From Halopenitus sp041821145 (lineage in GTDB: Archaea > Halobacteriota > Halobacteria > Halobacteriales > Haloferacaceae): a stretch of 64,000 nucleotides of DNA. The notes below the pieces were generated by a model. The model did no database searches and was not told where the DNA came from. It worked only from the letters and a program-made list of their open reading frames with translations. The stretch covers positions 35,873-99,872 of the forward strand of contig NZ_JBGUBC010000011.1 in the NCBI RefSeq assembly GCF_041821145.1, in the 5' to 3' direction. Position 1 is the first letter of the stretch. Each line of letters begins with the position of its first letter. Positions 15,530 to 24,178 of this stretch are shown here, piece after piece. The position numbers and the translations under genes are program-made.

Positions 15530-16087
15530 TCACTCGACGATCGGTTCGACGTAGCGTGGAATCCGCTTTCTGATGAGTCCGTATACCGCGGCGACGATGA
15601 GGGCGACCGCGATCGCGGTACGAACGCTCTCGCCGAACCAGAAGATGCCGGGGACGGCCAGCACGAACGAGAGGGCGACGTCCTCGGGTGCACCGTCGTA
15701 TCTGATGATCCGTCGCGGCGGGATCCAACGCCGTCCAGTGTGATGATAGACGCCGAGATCGGAGGTCGCCTCCCAGGGGGCGAGTTCCCGTGCGCCGCCG
15801 AGGGCGTCGGTAACGGAGTGGACCGCGGCCGCGGTCAGGCATAACGCGAGCGCGACCGTCGCCGTGGTGGGGACGAGGGCGGCGATCGCGACCGCCGGAA
15901 CCGTCGGTATCCAGTAGAGAACGGGATAATGAAGCGTTTTCCGGTGTTCGCCGACGAACAGATCGAGGTCCGGAACGATCCCGCCGACGATCCCCGCGAG
16001 CGCGCCGGTAGCCGCTAGCTCGGGTGACACGGCGAGTAGCGGGAGCGCCAGCACGGGACCGACGACGACGTGGGTGGGTGCCATCAT
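15530..16087 (-). CDS. DUF457 (YdjM-like) membrane-bound metal-dependent hydrolase
   Basis: A 185-residue membrane protein of the YdjM/DUF457 family. The N-terminus MMAPTHVVVGPVLALPLL and the segment IVGGIVPDLDLFVGEHRKTLHYP carry the conserved His/Asp residues (near residues 44-58) that suggest a metal site; AAVHSVTDALGG supplies another His/Asp pair. About five hydrophobic segments are present. Substrate unknown. Start at 16087 follows the family norm; a GTG at 16126 would add 13 polar residues. Confidence 0.85.
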   Translation of the reverse strand: MMAPTHVVVGPVLALPLLAVSPELAATGALAGIVGGIVPDLDLFVGEHRKTLHYPVLYWIPTVPAVAIAALVPTTATVALALCLTAAAVHSVTDALGGARELAPWEATSDLGVYHHTGRRWIPPRRIIRYDGAPEDVALSFVLAVPGIFWFGESVRTAIAVALIVAAVYGLIRKRIPRYVEPIVE

Positions 16088-16193
16088 CCCCTGATCGGCA
16101 GATGGTTGGCCATCCACAGTATTCACTCCTACGGTGACGAGCCGGTGTGTGGATCGCCTTCGACTATCTCAGGAATCACTCTCAGGATCACCC

Positions 16194-17615
16194 TCAGTCG
16201 TCGAGGGCGACGGATTCGGAGTCCAGGTGGTCCTGGTCCCGATGGTCCCGATCGGCGAGCATCGGCGTGCCGTCTGCTCGCGGGCCGAGCGTCGGTCCGT
16301 GGGGTCGGTCCGTGGGGTCGATCACTCGCCGGGTGCGGTAGTCGGTCGAGCGCTCGACCGGGGTGCGGCCGATCGCCGTCACCATGTCAACGTATTCCTC
16401 AAAGCTCCGGTACTGGCCGAACTGGCCGCCGGCCCGTTTGGTGATCTCCTCGGAGAGGATCGTTCCCATGAAGTCGTCGGCGCCGCAGTTGAGCATCTTG
16501 AGCCCCTTCTCGTCGCCGTATTTGACCCACGACGACTGGACGTGCTCGACGTTGTCGAGAAACAGGCGCGAGACCGCGATCATCAGTTCATCCTCGGCGT
16601 CGCTCGCCCCGCTCTCGACGACGCCGTGTTCGGCCAGCGGCGTGTTCTCGTGGATGAACGATAGCGGGACGAACTCCGTGATCCCGCCGGTTCGATCCTG
16701 GAGATCGCGGACGACCTGCAGATGTTCGACGCGATGGGCGGCGTTCTCCACGTGGCCGTACATGATGGTCGCCGTCGTGTCGAGTCCGGCCGCCATCGCG
16801 CCTTCCATCGCCGCCACCCAGTCGTCGGTTCGGATCTTACCCGGGCAGATAACGTCGCGGACCTCGTCGACGAGGATCTCCGCGGCCGTCCCCGGCGCGC
16901 TGTCGAGACCGGCCTCGGCGAGTTCGCGATAGACGTCCTCGTAGCTCCAGTCAGTCCCGCGTTTTGCGTGGTAGGCCTCCTCGGGCGTCATCGAGTGGAG
17001 ATGCACGCCATCGACCGACATCGCCGCCATCTGATCGCGATAGGTCCCCGGATCGGTCGCGTACACCTCCGGCGGCTTGTAGTTCACCTCGCGGGCGGGA
17101 TCCGCGTGCGACCGGAGGATCTCGTGGTGGTCCTCGTTCAACGCGAAGGCGGGATGAAGCCCCGAGACTGAACACACCTCGGATATACCCAGATCGAGCG
17201 CATCCGAGACGATCCGGCGTGATTCCGCCGGCGTCTTCGTAAATCCGGGGTGGTCGATCCCGCTTTCGGCCTCGAAGGCGTGGGCGGAGTCCTTGAAGTT
17301 GCAGAACAGACAGCCCGTGTTGCACGCCGTCGTTACGTTGTTGTTGAGGTTGGCGACGAAGGTCACTTCCTCGCCGACGGTCTCCGCTCGCCTGCGGTCC
17401 GCCGCCTCGAGGACCGCCTCCTTGCGCTCCTGATCGATCCCGTTCGCGTCCGTGCCGGTCGTGATGAGCTCGATCCCGTCGGCCACGGTGAGACGCTTGC
17501 CGTCACGCGCCTTCGCTAACGCGTTCTCGAACGACTGGTCGGTCTCGGGACGTCGATCGAAGTCGGGATCGTCGGCGTCGAAGTCAGTTACATCCCGATC
17601 GCGCACGGAGGTCAT
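16194..17615 (-). CDS. cofH: FO synthase subunit 2 (CofH)
   Basis: A radical-SAM enzyme of coenzyme F420 synthesis. CofH joins tyrosine-derived 4-hydroxybenzyl and 5-amino-6-ribitylaminouracil; CofG, not in this window, completes FO. The CX3CX2C cluster motif is CNTGCLFC at C98, C102 and C105. Later landmarks are SVSGLHPAF, the SAM-binding PGTAAEIL and the family-typical ending region VDMVTAIGRTPVERST. At 473 residues it has a 60-residue N-terminal extension relative to shorter homologues. The ATG follows a TATA box by 28 nt. Confidence 0.96.
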   Translation of the reverse strand: MTSVRDRDVTDFDADDPDFDRRPETDQSFENALAKARDGKRLTVADGIELITTGTDANGIDQERKEAVLEAADRRRAETVGEEVTFVANLNNNVTTACNTGCLFCNFKDSAHAFEAESGIDHPGFTKTPAESRRIVSDALDLGISEVCSVSGLHPAFALNEDHHEILRSHADPAREVNYKPPEVYATDPGTYRDQMAAMSVDGVHLHSMTPEEAYHAKRGTDWSYEDVYRELAEAGLDSAPGTAAEILVDEVRDVICPGKIRTDDWVAAMEGAMAAGLDTTATIMYGHVENAAHRVEHLQVVRDLQDRTGGITEFVPLSFIHENTPLAEHGVVESGASDAEDELMIAVSRLFLDNVEHVQSSWVKYGDEKGLKMLNCGADDFMGTILSEEITKRAGGQFGQYRSFEEYVDMVTAIGRTPVERSTDYRTRRVIDPTDRPHGPTLGPRADGTPMLADRDHRDQDHLDSESVALDD

Positions 17616-17637
17616 TCAGCGAACGTCCACGTTCCAC

Positions 17638-17648
17638 GGATAAAAAGG
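17638..17648 (-). promoter_or_regulatory. TATA box of cofH
   Basis: Minus-strand cctttttatcc centred about 28 nt before the cofH ATG; strong match with leaderless geometry. Confidence 0.65.
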
Positions 17649-17705
17649 GATGGACCCCGGATCCGCTTGGATTCGGGATCCCGGGTGCCAGGCCTCGAAT
17701 TCCGA

Positions 17706-17721
17706 ATTCCGGATCCGGAAT
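17706..17721. repeat. Perfect 16-bp palindrome between cofH and the FAD oxidoreductase
   Basis: attccggatccggaat is an exact inverted repeat in the 278-bp divergent spacer, preceded by further GAATTC/GGATCC-like symmetric words (17690-17705). It lies upstream of both flanking promoters and could be an operator or a hairpin; no binding protein is evident. Confidence 0.5.
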
Positions 17722-17863
17722 ACCACCTGCTCCCCCATCCTCGCCGACGGCTCGCCCGTCGAGGATTCGACGCAGGATCTGGGCCGTGGAGACCACGAGA
17801 TCCGAACCGACGACGGTGCCAATCGCCACGAGTCTCTCCCGAGTCGTCCCATCTAAAACCGAC

Positions 17864-17872
17864 TGTTAAGTA
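17864..17872 (+). promoter_or_regulatory. TATA box of the FAD oxidoreductase gene
   Basis: Sequence tgttaagta centred about 26-27 nt before the GTG at 17894; supports that GTG start and a leaderless mRNA. Confidence 0.55.
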
Positions 17873-17893
17873 CCGGACTCCCGAACGATCCGT

Positions 17894-18931
17894 GTGACTG
17901 AGATCGGAATCATTGGTGCGGGCGCCGCGAGCGCGGCGGCCACGTTCGTCATCGACCGTGCGTGTCCCGATGCCGAAATAACCATCCTCGAGAAATCGGG
18001 CGGGGTCTGTGGACGTGCGGCAACGCGCCGACACGACGAACTCACCTACGACTACGGAGCGAACTACCTGAAGACCGACGACGAACGCATCATCGATCTG
18101 ATCACGGAGACTCTGAATACGGACGGTCTCGTCGACGTTTCCGAGCCGATCTACACGTTCGATGCATCGGGAACGGTCGCTGCGGGTCGGGAGACGACGG
18201 CCCCGAAATGGAGCTATCGCAGGGGACTGACCCAGATCGCAAAGCGGCTCTTCGCGAGGACGGATGCGACGATCGCCCGCCGAACCCGAGTTGAGACGAT
18301 CCGTCGCCGTGGCGAGGAGTGGGAGTTCGTGGATGCCGACGGGAAAACCTGGGGACCGTTTGCTGCCATCCTCGTCAGTCCTCCGGCACCGCAGACAGCT
18401 CAGCTACTTGCGGACGCCGAGTGGGAGTCACCGATTCGGTCGGCACTTCACACGGCCGTCGATGCGGTTCCGTATCGAACCGTCTGGACGGCTGTCCTGC
18501 ACTATCCATTCGAACTCGAAGTTCCGTACTACGGGTTGGTAAACACCGATAACGAACACACCGTCGGGTGGATCTCACGGGAGGAGTGCAAACCGGCCCA
18601 CGTCCCGAGTGGGGAGTCGCTGCTCATCGTTCAGGCCAACGACGAGTGGTCGAGAAAGCGGTATGATGCCGATCCCGCCGCGAACGTGAACCGACTCGCC
18701 ACTGAGACGGCGGCGATCATCGGTGACGATCGAGTGGCCGATCCCGACTGGACCGATCAGCAAGGGTGGCGGGACGCGCTTCCGACGACGGGAGTGGATA
18801 TGGCCCCGATCCGCGATGCGGCCTCGGAAGGGTTGTACTGTCTGGGAGACTGGGTCGCCGGTGAGGGCCGACTCCCTGCAGCGCTCGCGAACGGTCTGAC
18901 AACCGGCCACCAACTGAAAGACGCGCTGTGA
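17894..18931 (+). CDS. FAD-dependent amine-oxidase-fold oxidoreductase (renalase-like)
   Basis: A 345-residue flavoprotein. The dinucleotide-binding motif GIIGAGAASAAATFVI starts at residue 5, an acidic residue ends the second strand (ILEKSGGVCGRAATRR), and the C-terminal FAD motif is LYCLGDWVAGEGRLPAALANG. This pattern fits the renalase/protoporphyrinogen-oxidase-like group of NAD(P)/FAD-dependent enzymes; the substrate is not predictable. Start is GTG, set by the TATA box 27 nt upstream. Monocistronic, followed by the convergent tRNA-Gly. Confidence 0.85.
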   Translation: MTEIGIIGAGAASAAATFVIDRACPDAEITILEKSGGVCGRAATRRHDELTYDYGANYLKTDDERIIDLITETLNTDGLVDVSEPIYTFDASGTVAAGRETTAPKWSYRRGLTQIAKRLFARTDATIARRTRVETIRRRGEEWEFVDADGKTWGPFAAILVSPPAPQTAQLLADAEWESPIRSALHTAVDAVPYRTVWTAVLHYPFELEVPYYGLVNTDNEHTVGWISREECKPAHVPSGESLLIVQANDEWSRKRYDADPAANVNRLATETAAIIGDDRVADPDWTDQQGWRDALPTTGVDMAPIRDAASEGLYCLGDWVAGEGRLPAALANGLTTGHQLKDAL

Positions 18932-19003
18932 GGCCGGGGTGGCGTGGGAGAACGCGCGTTGGAACTATCGGTCGAAGAGTCGAAGTGAGGAACGAAAACG
19001 GGA

Positions 19004-19074
19004 TGCACCGGCCGCGATTTGAACGCGGGTTGCAACCATGGCAAGGTTGCGTGATACCACTACACTACCGGTGC
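19004..19074 (-). tRNA. tRNA-Gly (anticodon GCC)
   Basis: The minus strand folds as a complete 71-nt tRNA: acceptor GCACCGG pairs with CCGGUGC followed by discriminator A, the anticodon stem CAACC/GGUUG holds loop UUGCCAU (anticodon GCC), and the T arm is CGCG-UUCAAAU-CGCG. No intron and no encoded CCA. A TATA-like element lies upstream. Confidence 0.95.
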
Positions 19075-19105
19075 GTGCTTCGCATTCGTTTCTAACCCGA
19101 GGCAC

Positions 19106-19115
19106 CAATAAAAGC
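19106..19115 (-). promoter_or_regulatory. TATA box of tRNA-Gly
   Basis: Minus-strand gcttttattg, about 36 nt before the mature 5' end, leaving a short 5' leader for RNase P to remove. Confidence 0.6.
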
Positions 19116-19403
19116 GTTCCGTTCCGAGTCGTCCCCGTCCCGCGGTAGCACCCATGGCGATCGCCTGACTGGACGGCGATCGACCACGTCGATACGGGCG
19201 ATTTCGGGGAGCTCGCACTCGGAAGCCCCCGATTCGTCGCCGTCGGAGCGTCCTCGGTACGACGGTATCTGCGTACCCCTGGTTGAGTATGGTTGTAGTT
19301 CGATGGGCAAGAGTATCGTTGATCGAGGGTCGAGTACGGTTGTATTGGTCTCGCGCGCGTTTGTGTACAGCGTTCGACGTTGCGAGAGATTCACATGGAC
19401 ATC

Positions 19404-19420
19404 GAGAGAGAGAGAGAGAG
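19404..19420. repeat. GA dinucleotide microsatellite
   Basis: Seventeen bases of uninterrupted alternating GA, unusual in this balanced-codon GC-rich genome and lying outside any gene. Confidence 0.8.
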
Positions 19421-19686
19421 ATCCGACCACGTCGCCCGACGTTCGACCATCGGAGAATTCGACGTCAGAGAAACGAACTCCGATATCGTGAGACCGATCT
19501 CGTCAACGCAATCCACGAACGTGGATCAACCGATCGCAGCAGGGAACTACCCTGGACGGGGCGATCGACGACCCCGTGAACGCCTCTCAACCGCCGTGTG
19601 AACGCCCCTCAGGACCAAACGTGTTCCGCTACCCTTTTACGCGCGGATCAGGAATGAGAGTGTACAGTCTGGTGACGAGACGATCC

Positions 19687-20538
19687 ATGGACGGACTCAC
19701 GTTGTGTGTTCCGTCGTCGGTCGTCCGAGAAGCCGAGGATCAACGCGAGGCAACTCGCAAACTCGGCTACGTGGGCCGTGCGGCCACGGTCTTCTCGGCG
19801 ACCCGGCTCGTCGTCTTCCCCGACAGGGAGGGCGAACGCCGATGGGGAGGCGAGTTCGTCGGCACCGTACTCCGGTACGCCGCGACCCCACCCGATCTTC
19901 GATCGGGAATCTGGGACCGTCGCGACGAACTGGCGTACGCCGGCGTCCTTCCGCCGCTTCGGGTTTCGTCACGGACCGGCTCGACCCCCGACGGGGACGA
20001 GTCGTCAACACAGGGACTCGTGACCGAGGTCGGACCTGACGGCCGCGTCCGGGTCAATTCCCCGCCGTGGGAACACCCGATCTCGCTGCTTGCTCCATCC
20101 GATATGGAACTCAAGCAGGGAGAGCGCGTAACCATCAGGATCTCTTCGAGAGAACCGGTCCGTGCCCGCATCACCGGGAAGCCGGAGGACGGTTTCCAGG
20201 TCGTGGACGCGGACCTTCCGGAGCTGCTTGCCGACGACGGGTATGCGATCGCGACGTCACGACACGGGAAACGTCTCTCCGTGTCGTGGCTTGGCGAACT
20301 CGTCGAGGAGGTGTCCGACGCAAACGATCCGATCGTCGCGTTCGGCGCGCCGGGCAGGGGACTTCCGGAGATACTCGGGGTAGAACCCGAGGCAATTCGG
20401 GCCGCCAACGGCGGCCCCGTCGAACCCGATCCGGGGTTCGACCTCTGGGTGAACACGATCCCGCATCAGGGAAGCAAGGTGGTGCGAACGGAGGAAGCAA
20501 TGTTCGCCTCCCTTGCGTCCCTCACACTCACGGAGTAA
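19687..20538 (+). CDS. SPOUT-class RNA methyltransferase (putative RNA uridine N3 methyltransferase)
   Basis: A 283-residue protein of the DUF171/SPOUT family, related to the eukaryotic SPOUT1 group. The N-terminal SPOUT strand-helix unit (TLCVPSSVVREAEDQREATRKL) is interrupted by an OB-like insert near residues 80-160, and the knot/SAM region is VAFGAPGRGLPEILG and FDLWVNTIPHQGSKVVRTEEA at the C-terminus. The protein should methylate rRNA. It ends 4 nt before rpl3, so it heads the S10 transcription unit as in other haloarchaea. ATG 19687 is chosen because the family motif begins right after it. Confidence 0.9.
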   Translation: MDGLTLCVPSSVVREAEDQREATRKLGYVGRAATVFSATRLVVFPDREGERRWGGEFVGTVLRYAATPPDLRSGIWDRRDELAYAGVLPPLRVSSRTGSTPDGDESSTQGLVTEVGPDGRVRVNSPPWEHPISLLAPSDMELKQGERVTIRISSREPVRARITGKPEDGFQVVDADLPELLADDGYAIATSRHGKRLSVSWLGELVEEVSDANDPIVAFGAPGRGLPEILGVEPEAIRAANGGPVEPDPGFDLWVNTIPHQGSKVVRTEEAMFASLASLTLTE

Positions 20539-20542
20539 ACAC

Positions 20543-21559
20543 ATGCCACAACCAAGCCGACCACGCAAAGGCTCGCTGGGCTTTGGACCGCGCAAGCGCG
20601 CGTCGAGCGAGGTGCCTCGCATCCGCTCGTGGCCCGACGACGAGGGAGCACCCGCGCTCCAAGGGTTCGCCGGCTACAAGGCCGGAATGACCCACGTCGT
20701 CATGGTCAATGATGAAGCCAACTCGCCGCGTGAGGGAATGGAGGAGTCCGTTCCCGTCACTGTCGTCGAGACGCCGCCGATGTATGCGGTGGCCCTGCGC
20801 GCCTACGAAGACACGCCGTACGGCAAGAAGCCGGTTACGGAGGTCTGGGGAAGCGAGTTCCACGAGGAACTCGACCGGACCCTCGATCTACCGGCGGAAG
20901 ACACCTTTGAGGAGGACACGGAGGAGCTCACGGAGCTTCTCGAGTCGGGCGTCGTCGATGACGTTCGCGTCATCACCCACACTGCCCCCTCGGAGCTCGC
21001 AAACGTCCCGAAGAAGGAACCCGACGTCATGGAGACGCGAGTCGGCGGCGGCTCGCTCGACGAGCGCGCCGAGTTCGCACTCGACCTCGTCGAGGAGGGC
21101 GGCGCCCACGAGTTCGGCGACGTCTTCCGCGCGGGCGAGTACACCGACGTCTCCGGCATCACGAAGGGCAAAGGAACTCAAGGCCCCGTCAAACGGTGGG
21201 GCGTCCAGAAACGGAAGGGCAAACACGCCCGCCAGGGCTGGCGGCGCCGGATCGGGAACCTCGGTCCGTGGAACCCCTCGCGGGTTCGCTCGACGGTTCC
21301 CCAACAGGGACAGACCGGCTACCACCAGCGCACCGAGCTCAACAAGCGCCTCATCGACTTCGGCGAGGGCGACGACGCCTCCGTCGACGGCGGATTCGTC
21401 AACCACGGCGAGGTCGACGGATCGTATGCGCTCATCAAGGGCTCGTTGCCGGGACCGAACAAGCGGCTTCTTCGGTTCCGTCCAGCGATCCGACCGAACG
21501 ACCAACCGCGCCTCGATCCCGAGGTCCGGTACGTATCAACGGCATCCAACCAGGGATAA
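20543..21559 (+). CDS. rpl3: Large ribosomal subunit protein uL3
   Basis: A 338-residue archaeal uL3, which helps shape the peptidyl transferase centre. The N-terminal MPQPSRPRKGSLGF and the loop KHARQGWRRRIGNLGPWNPS that reaches the catalytic centre are visible. Acidic insertions (EEDTEELTELLES) are typical of halophiles. Start is the ATG at 20543, 4 nt after the methyltransferase stop. Confidence 0.98.
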   Translation: MPQPSRPRKGSLGFGPRKRASSEVPRIRSWPDDEGAPALQGFAGYKAGMTHVVMVNDEANSPREGMEESVPVTVVETPPMYAVALRAYEDTPYGKKPVTEVWGSEFHEELDRTLDLPAEDTFEEDTEELTELLESGVVDDVRVITHTAPSELANVPKKEPDVMETRVGGGSLDERAEFALDLVEEGGAHEFGDVFRAGEYTDVSGITKGKGTQGPVKRWGVQKRKGKHARQGWRRRIGNLGPWNPSRVRSTVPQQGQTGYHQRTELNKRLIDFGEGDDASVDGGFVNHGEVDGSYALIKGSLPGPNKRLLRFRPAIRPNDQPRLDPEVRYVSTASNQG

Positions 21560-21562
21560 ACT

Positions 21563-22309
21563 ATGAAGGCAACAGTACGAGACCTGGACGGCGACGACGT
21601 CGGAAGCGTGGAGCTTCCGGACGTCTTCGAGACCGCGTTCCGCCCGGACCTCATCCGGCGTGCGGTCTCCGTCGCACAGGCAAACCGAAAACAGGCGTAC
21701 GGCGCCGACGAGTTCGCGGGGCTTCGAACCCCGGCGGAATCGCCCGGTTCCGGCCGCGGGATGGCACACATCCCCCAGGAGAACGGTCAGGCACGCCGCG
21801 TTCCGAGCGCGGTCTCCGGCCGTCGCGCACACCCGCCGAAGGCGGAAAAGGACCGATCGAAGAGCCTCAACGACAAGGAGCGACGTCTCGCCGTCCGGTC
21901 GGCCATCGCGGCCACGACGGACGCCGAGATCGTCGCCGATCGCGGTCACGCCTTCGACGAGGACGTCGAGCTCCCGCTCGTCGTCGCGGACGAGTTCGAG
22001 GACCTCGAGAAGACCCAGGACGCCCTGGCATTCCTCGAGAGCGTCGGACTCGACGCCGACATCGAGCGTGCCGAGGAGGGACGCTCCGTCCGAGCCGGTC
22101 GCGGGAAGACCCGCGGGCGGAAGTATCAACAGCCGAAGTCGGTCCTCTTCGTGACGAGCGAGGAGCCGTCGCGAGCCGCCCGCAATCTTTCGGGCGTCGA
22201 CGTCGCGACCGCCTCCCAGATCGACGCGGAGGACCTCGCTCCGGGTTCACATCCGGGGCGACTCACCGTCTGGACCGAAAGCGCCCTCGAAGGGGTGGCC
22301 GACCGATGA
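21563..22309 (+). CDS. rpl4: Large ribosomal subunit protein uL4
   Basis: A 248-residue uL4 that lines the exit tunnel through a long loop (about residues 50-100, RVPSAVSGRRAHPPKAEKDR) and starts MKATVRDLDGDDVGSVELP. The ATGA at 22306 joins its stop to the rpl23 start. Confidence 0.98.
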   Translation: MKATVRDLDGDDVGSVELPDVFETAFRPDLIRRAVSVAQANRKQAYGADEFAGLRTPAESPGSGRGMAHIPQENGQARRVPSAVSGRRAHPPKAEKDRSKSLNDKERRLAVRSAIAATTDAEIVADRGHAFDEDVELPLVVADEFEDLEKTQDALAFLESVGLDADIERAEEGRSVRAGRGKTRGRKYQQPKSVLFVTSEEPSRAARNLSGVDVATASQIDAEDLAPGSHPGRLTVWTESALEGVADR

Positions 22310-22560
22310 GCTCGATCATCGAACATCCCATCGTCACGGAGAAGGCGATGGACGAGATGGACTTCGACAACAAGCTCCAGTTTCTCGTCCACATCGACGC
22401 CACCAAAGGCGAGATTCGAGACGCCATCGAGAACCGGTACGACGTCGACATCGAGAGCGTGAACACGCAGGTGACGCCGAGAGCCAAAAAGAAGGCGACG
22501 GTCACGCTCTCGCCGGACGACGACGCAACCGAAGTCGCATCCCGTATCGGGGTGTTCTGA
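22306..22560 (+). CDS. rpl23: Large ribosomal subunit protein uL23
   Basis: An 84-residue uL23, a tunnel-exit protein and docking site for SRP and SecY. MSSIIEHPIVTEKAMDEM is the family N-terminus, and VNTQVTPRAKKKATVTLSP ends the core. It starts inside the rpl4 stop by a 4-nt overlap. Confidence 0.98.
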   Translation: MSSIIEHPIVTEKAMDEMDFDNKLQFLVHIDATKGEIRDAIENRYDVDIESVNTQVTPRAKKKATVTLSPDDDATEVASRIGVF

Positions 22561-22562
22561 AC

Positions 22563-23285
22563 ATGGGACGAAGAATTCAAGGACAGCGGCGAGGACGCGG
22601 CGGCTCGACGTTCCGAGCGCCCTCCCACCGCTACAAGGCGGATCTGTCGCACAAACAAAACGAAGGCGATGAGACGATCACCGGCGATGTCGTCGGGATC
22701 GAACACGACCCGGCCCGCTCGGCTCCGCTCGCGGAGATCGAGTTCGAGGACGGCGATCGCCGGCTCGTGCTCGCGCCCGAAGGTGTCTCGACCGGCGAGA
22801 CGATCCAGGTCGGCGTGAGCGCGGAGATCAAACCCGGGAACACGCTCCCACTTGCGGAGATTCCCGAGGGCGTCCCGATCTGTAACGTCGAGAGCCAGCC
22901 GGGCGACGGCGGTAAGTTCGCCCGCGCCTCGGGCGTTTCGGCGACGCTTCTCACCCACGACCGTGACGTCGCGGTCGTTCAGCTACCGAGCGGTGAAGTA
23001 AAGCGACTGAACCCGCTATCGCGTGCGACGATCGGCGTCGTCGCCGGCGGGGGACGGACCGAAAAGCCGTTCGTGAAAGCCGGGAACAAACATCACAAGA
23101 TGAAGGCGCGGGGGACGAAGTACCCGCGCGTTCGTGGTGTCGCGATGAACGCCGTCGACCACCCGTTCGGTGGCGGCGGTCGCCAGCACCCGGGACAGCC
23201 GAAATCCGTCTCGCGTGATGCACCGCCGGGACGGAAGGTCGGCGACATCGCATCGAAACGGACCGGACGAGGAGGAAACAAATGA
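22563..23285 (+). CDS. rpl2: Large ribosomal subunit protein uL2
   Basis: A 240-residue uL2, needed for subunit joining and peptidyl transfer. The C-terminal GGGGRQHPGQPKSVSRDAPP contains the conserved His loop near the catalytic centre. The N-terminus MGRRIQGQRRGRGGSTFRAP is basic as in other archaea. Two nt after rpl23; 4-nt overlap with rps19. Confidence 0.98.
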   Translation: MGRRIQGQRRGRGGSTFRAPSHRYKADLSHKQNEGDETITGDVVGIEHDPARSAPLAEIEFEDGDRRLVLAPEGVSTGETIQVGVSAEIKPGNTLPLAEIPEGVPICNVESQPGDGGKFARASGVSATLLTHDRDVAVVQLPSGEVKRLNPLSRATIGVVAGGGRTEKPFVKAGNKHHKMKARGTKYPRVRGVAMNAVDHPFGGGGRQHPGQPKSVSRDAPPGRKVGDIASKRTGRGGNK

Positions 23286-23707
23286 GCTCCGAATACCGCA
23301 TCGGCCGCGAGGGCGAGGAGTTCGCCTACCGTGGTCACACGCTCGACGAGCTGCAGGAACTCGATATCGAAGAAGTCGCGGAACTGCTTCCCGCACGCCA
23401 GCGGCGAACCATCAAACGAGGACTGGGCATCGAACAGCGAAAGCTGCTCAAGAAGGCCCGAAACCGAACCGAAGAGGAGACGGCCGACAATCCGATCCGG
23501 ACGCATCTGCGCGACATGCCGATCCTGCCGGAGTTCGTCGGCTTGACCTTCTCCGTCTACACCGGCCAGAGCTTCGAACGCGTCAGGGTAGAACCCGAGA
23601 TGATCGGCCACTACCTCGGCGAGTTCCAGCTCACGCGAACGTCCGTCGAACACGGACAGGCCGGCATCGGCGCGACCCGGTCCTCGAAGTTCGTGCCTCT
23701 CAAGTAA
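23282..23707 (+). CDS. rps19: Small ribosomal subunit protein uS19
   Basis: A 141-residue uS19 of the head region. The archaeal N-terminal extension (about 60 residues, including LDIEEVAELLPARQRRTIKR) precedes the conserved core with HLRDMPILPEFVG and the C-terminal VEHGQAGIGATRSSKFVPLK. Confidence 0.98.
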   Translation: MSSEYRIGREGEEFAYRGHTLDELQELDIEEVAELLPARQRRTIKRGLGIEQRKLLKKARNRTEEETADNPIRTHLRDMPILPEFVGLTFSVYTGQSFERVRVEPEMIGHYLGEFQLTRTSVEHGQAGIGATRSSKFVPLK

Positions 23708-23710
23708 CCC

Positions 23711-24178
23711 ATGGGAATCAACTACAGCGTCGAGGCCGACCCGGAGACGACCGCCAAGGGGATGCTCCGCGAGCGGCCGATCAGCCTGAAGCACAGCAAG
23801 GCGATCTCTCGAGAGATCAAAGGAAAGACCGTCTCGGAGGCCCGATCGTACCTCCAGGCAGTCATCGACGAGGAGCGATCGGTGCCGTTCCGCCAGCACA
23901 ACACCGGCGTCGGCCACCGATCGGACATCGACGGCTGGGACGCCGGGCGGTATCCCGAGAAGGCCTCGAAGGACTTCCTCAAGCTCATCGAGAACGTCGA
24001 GAACAACGCGATCGAACAGGGATTCGAGGGCGACGGTATGGTAATCAAACACGTCGCTGCCCACAAGGTCGGCGAGCGTCCGGGACGACAACCCCGCGCG
24101 TTCGGCCGTGCCTCACCGTGGAACACGACTCTCTGTGACGTCGAGCTCATCATCGAGGAGACGGAGGACGCCGAATAA
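23711..24178 (+). CDS. rpl22: Large ribosomal subunit protein uL22
   Basis: A 155-residue uL22. The N-terminus MGINYSVEADPETTAKGMLR and the C-terminal hairpin with GRASPWNTTLCDVELIIEE are as in other haloarchaea; the hairpin lines the nascent-chain tunnel. Its stop overlaps rps3 by one base. Confidence 0.98.
   Translation: MGINYSVEADPETTAKGMLRERPISLKHSKAISREIKGKTVSEARSYLQAVIDEERSVPFRQHNTGVGHRSDIDGWDAGRYPEKASKDFLKLIENVENNAIEQGFEGDGMVIKHVAAHKVGERPGRQPRAFGRASPWNTTLCDVELIIEETEDAE

Larger units (their letters stand above)
19075..19686. other. 612-bp spacer before the ribosomal cluster
   Basis: No gene is supported here. It holds the tRNA-Gly promoter, a GA microsatellite at 19404-19420, and an open frame at 19149-19286 (plus strand) whose translation looks protein-like (DWTAIDHVDTGDFGELALG, then RFVAVGASSVRRYL before a TGA). 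That frame has no start codon after the TAG just before it, so it may be the tail of a lost gene. The cttttacg at 19633-19640 could be the TATA box of the downstream operon. Confidence 0.5.

Noticed and set aside
19404..19420. GA run as part of a mobile element end
   Set aside because: No flanking direct or inverted repeats or transposase remnants were seen around it; it is a simple microsatellite.
19092..19430. 112-codon minus-strand frame in the spacer before the ribosomal cluster
   Set aside because: No domain, poor codon bias, and it crosses the GA microsatellite.
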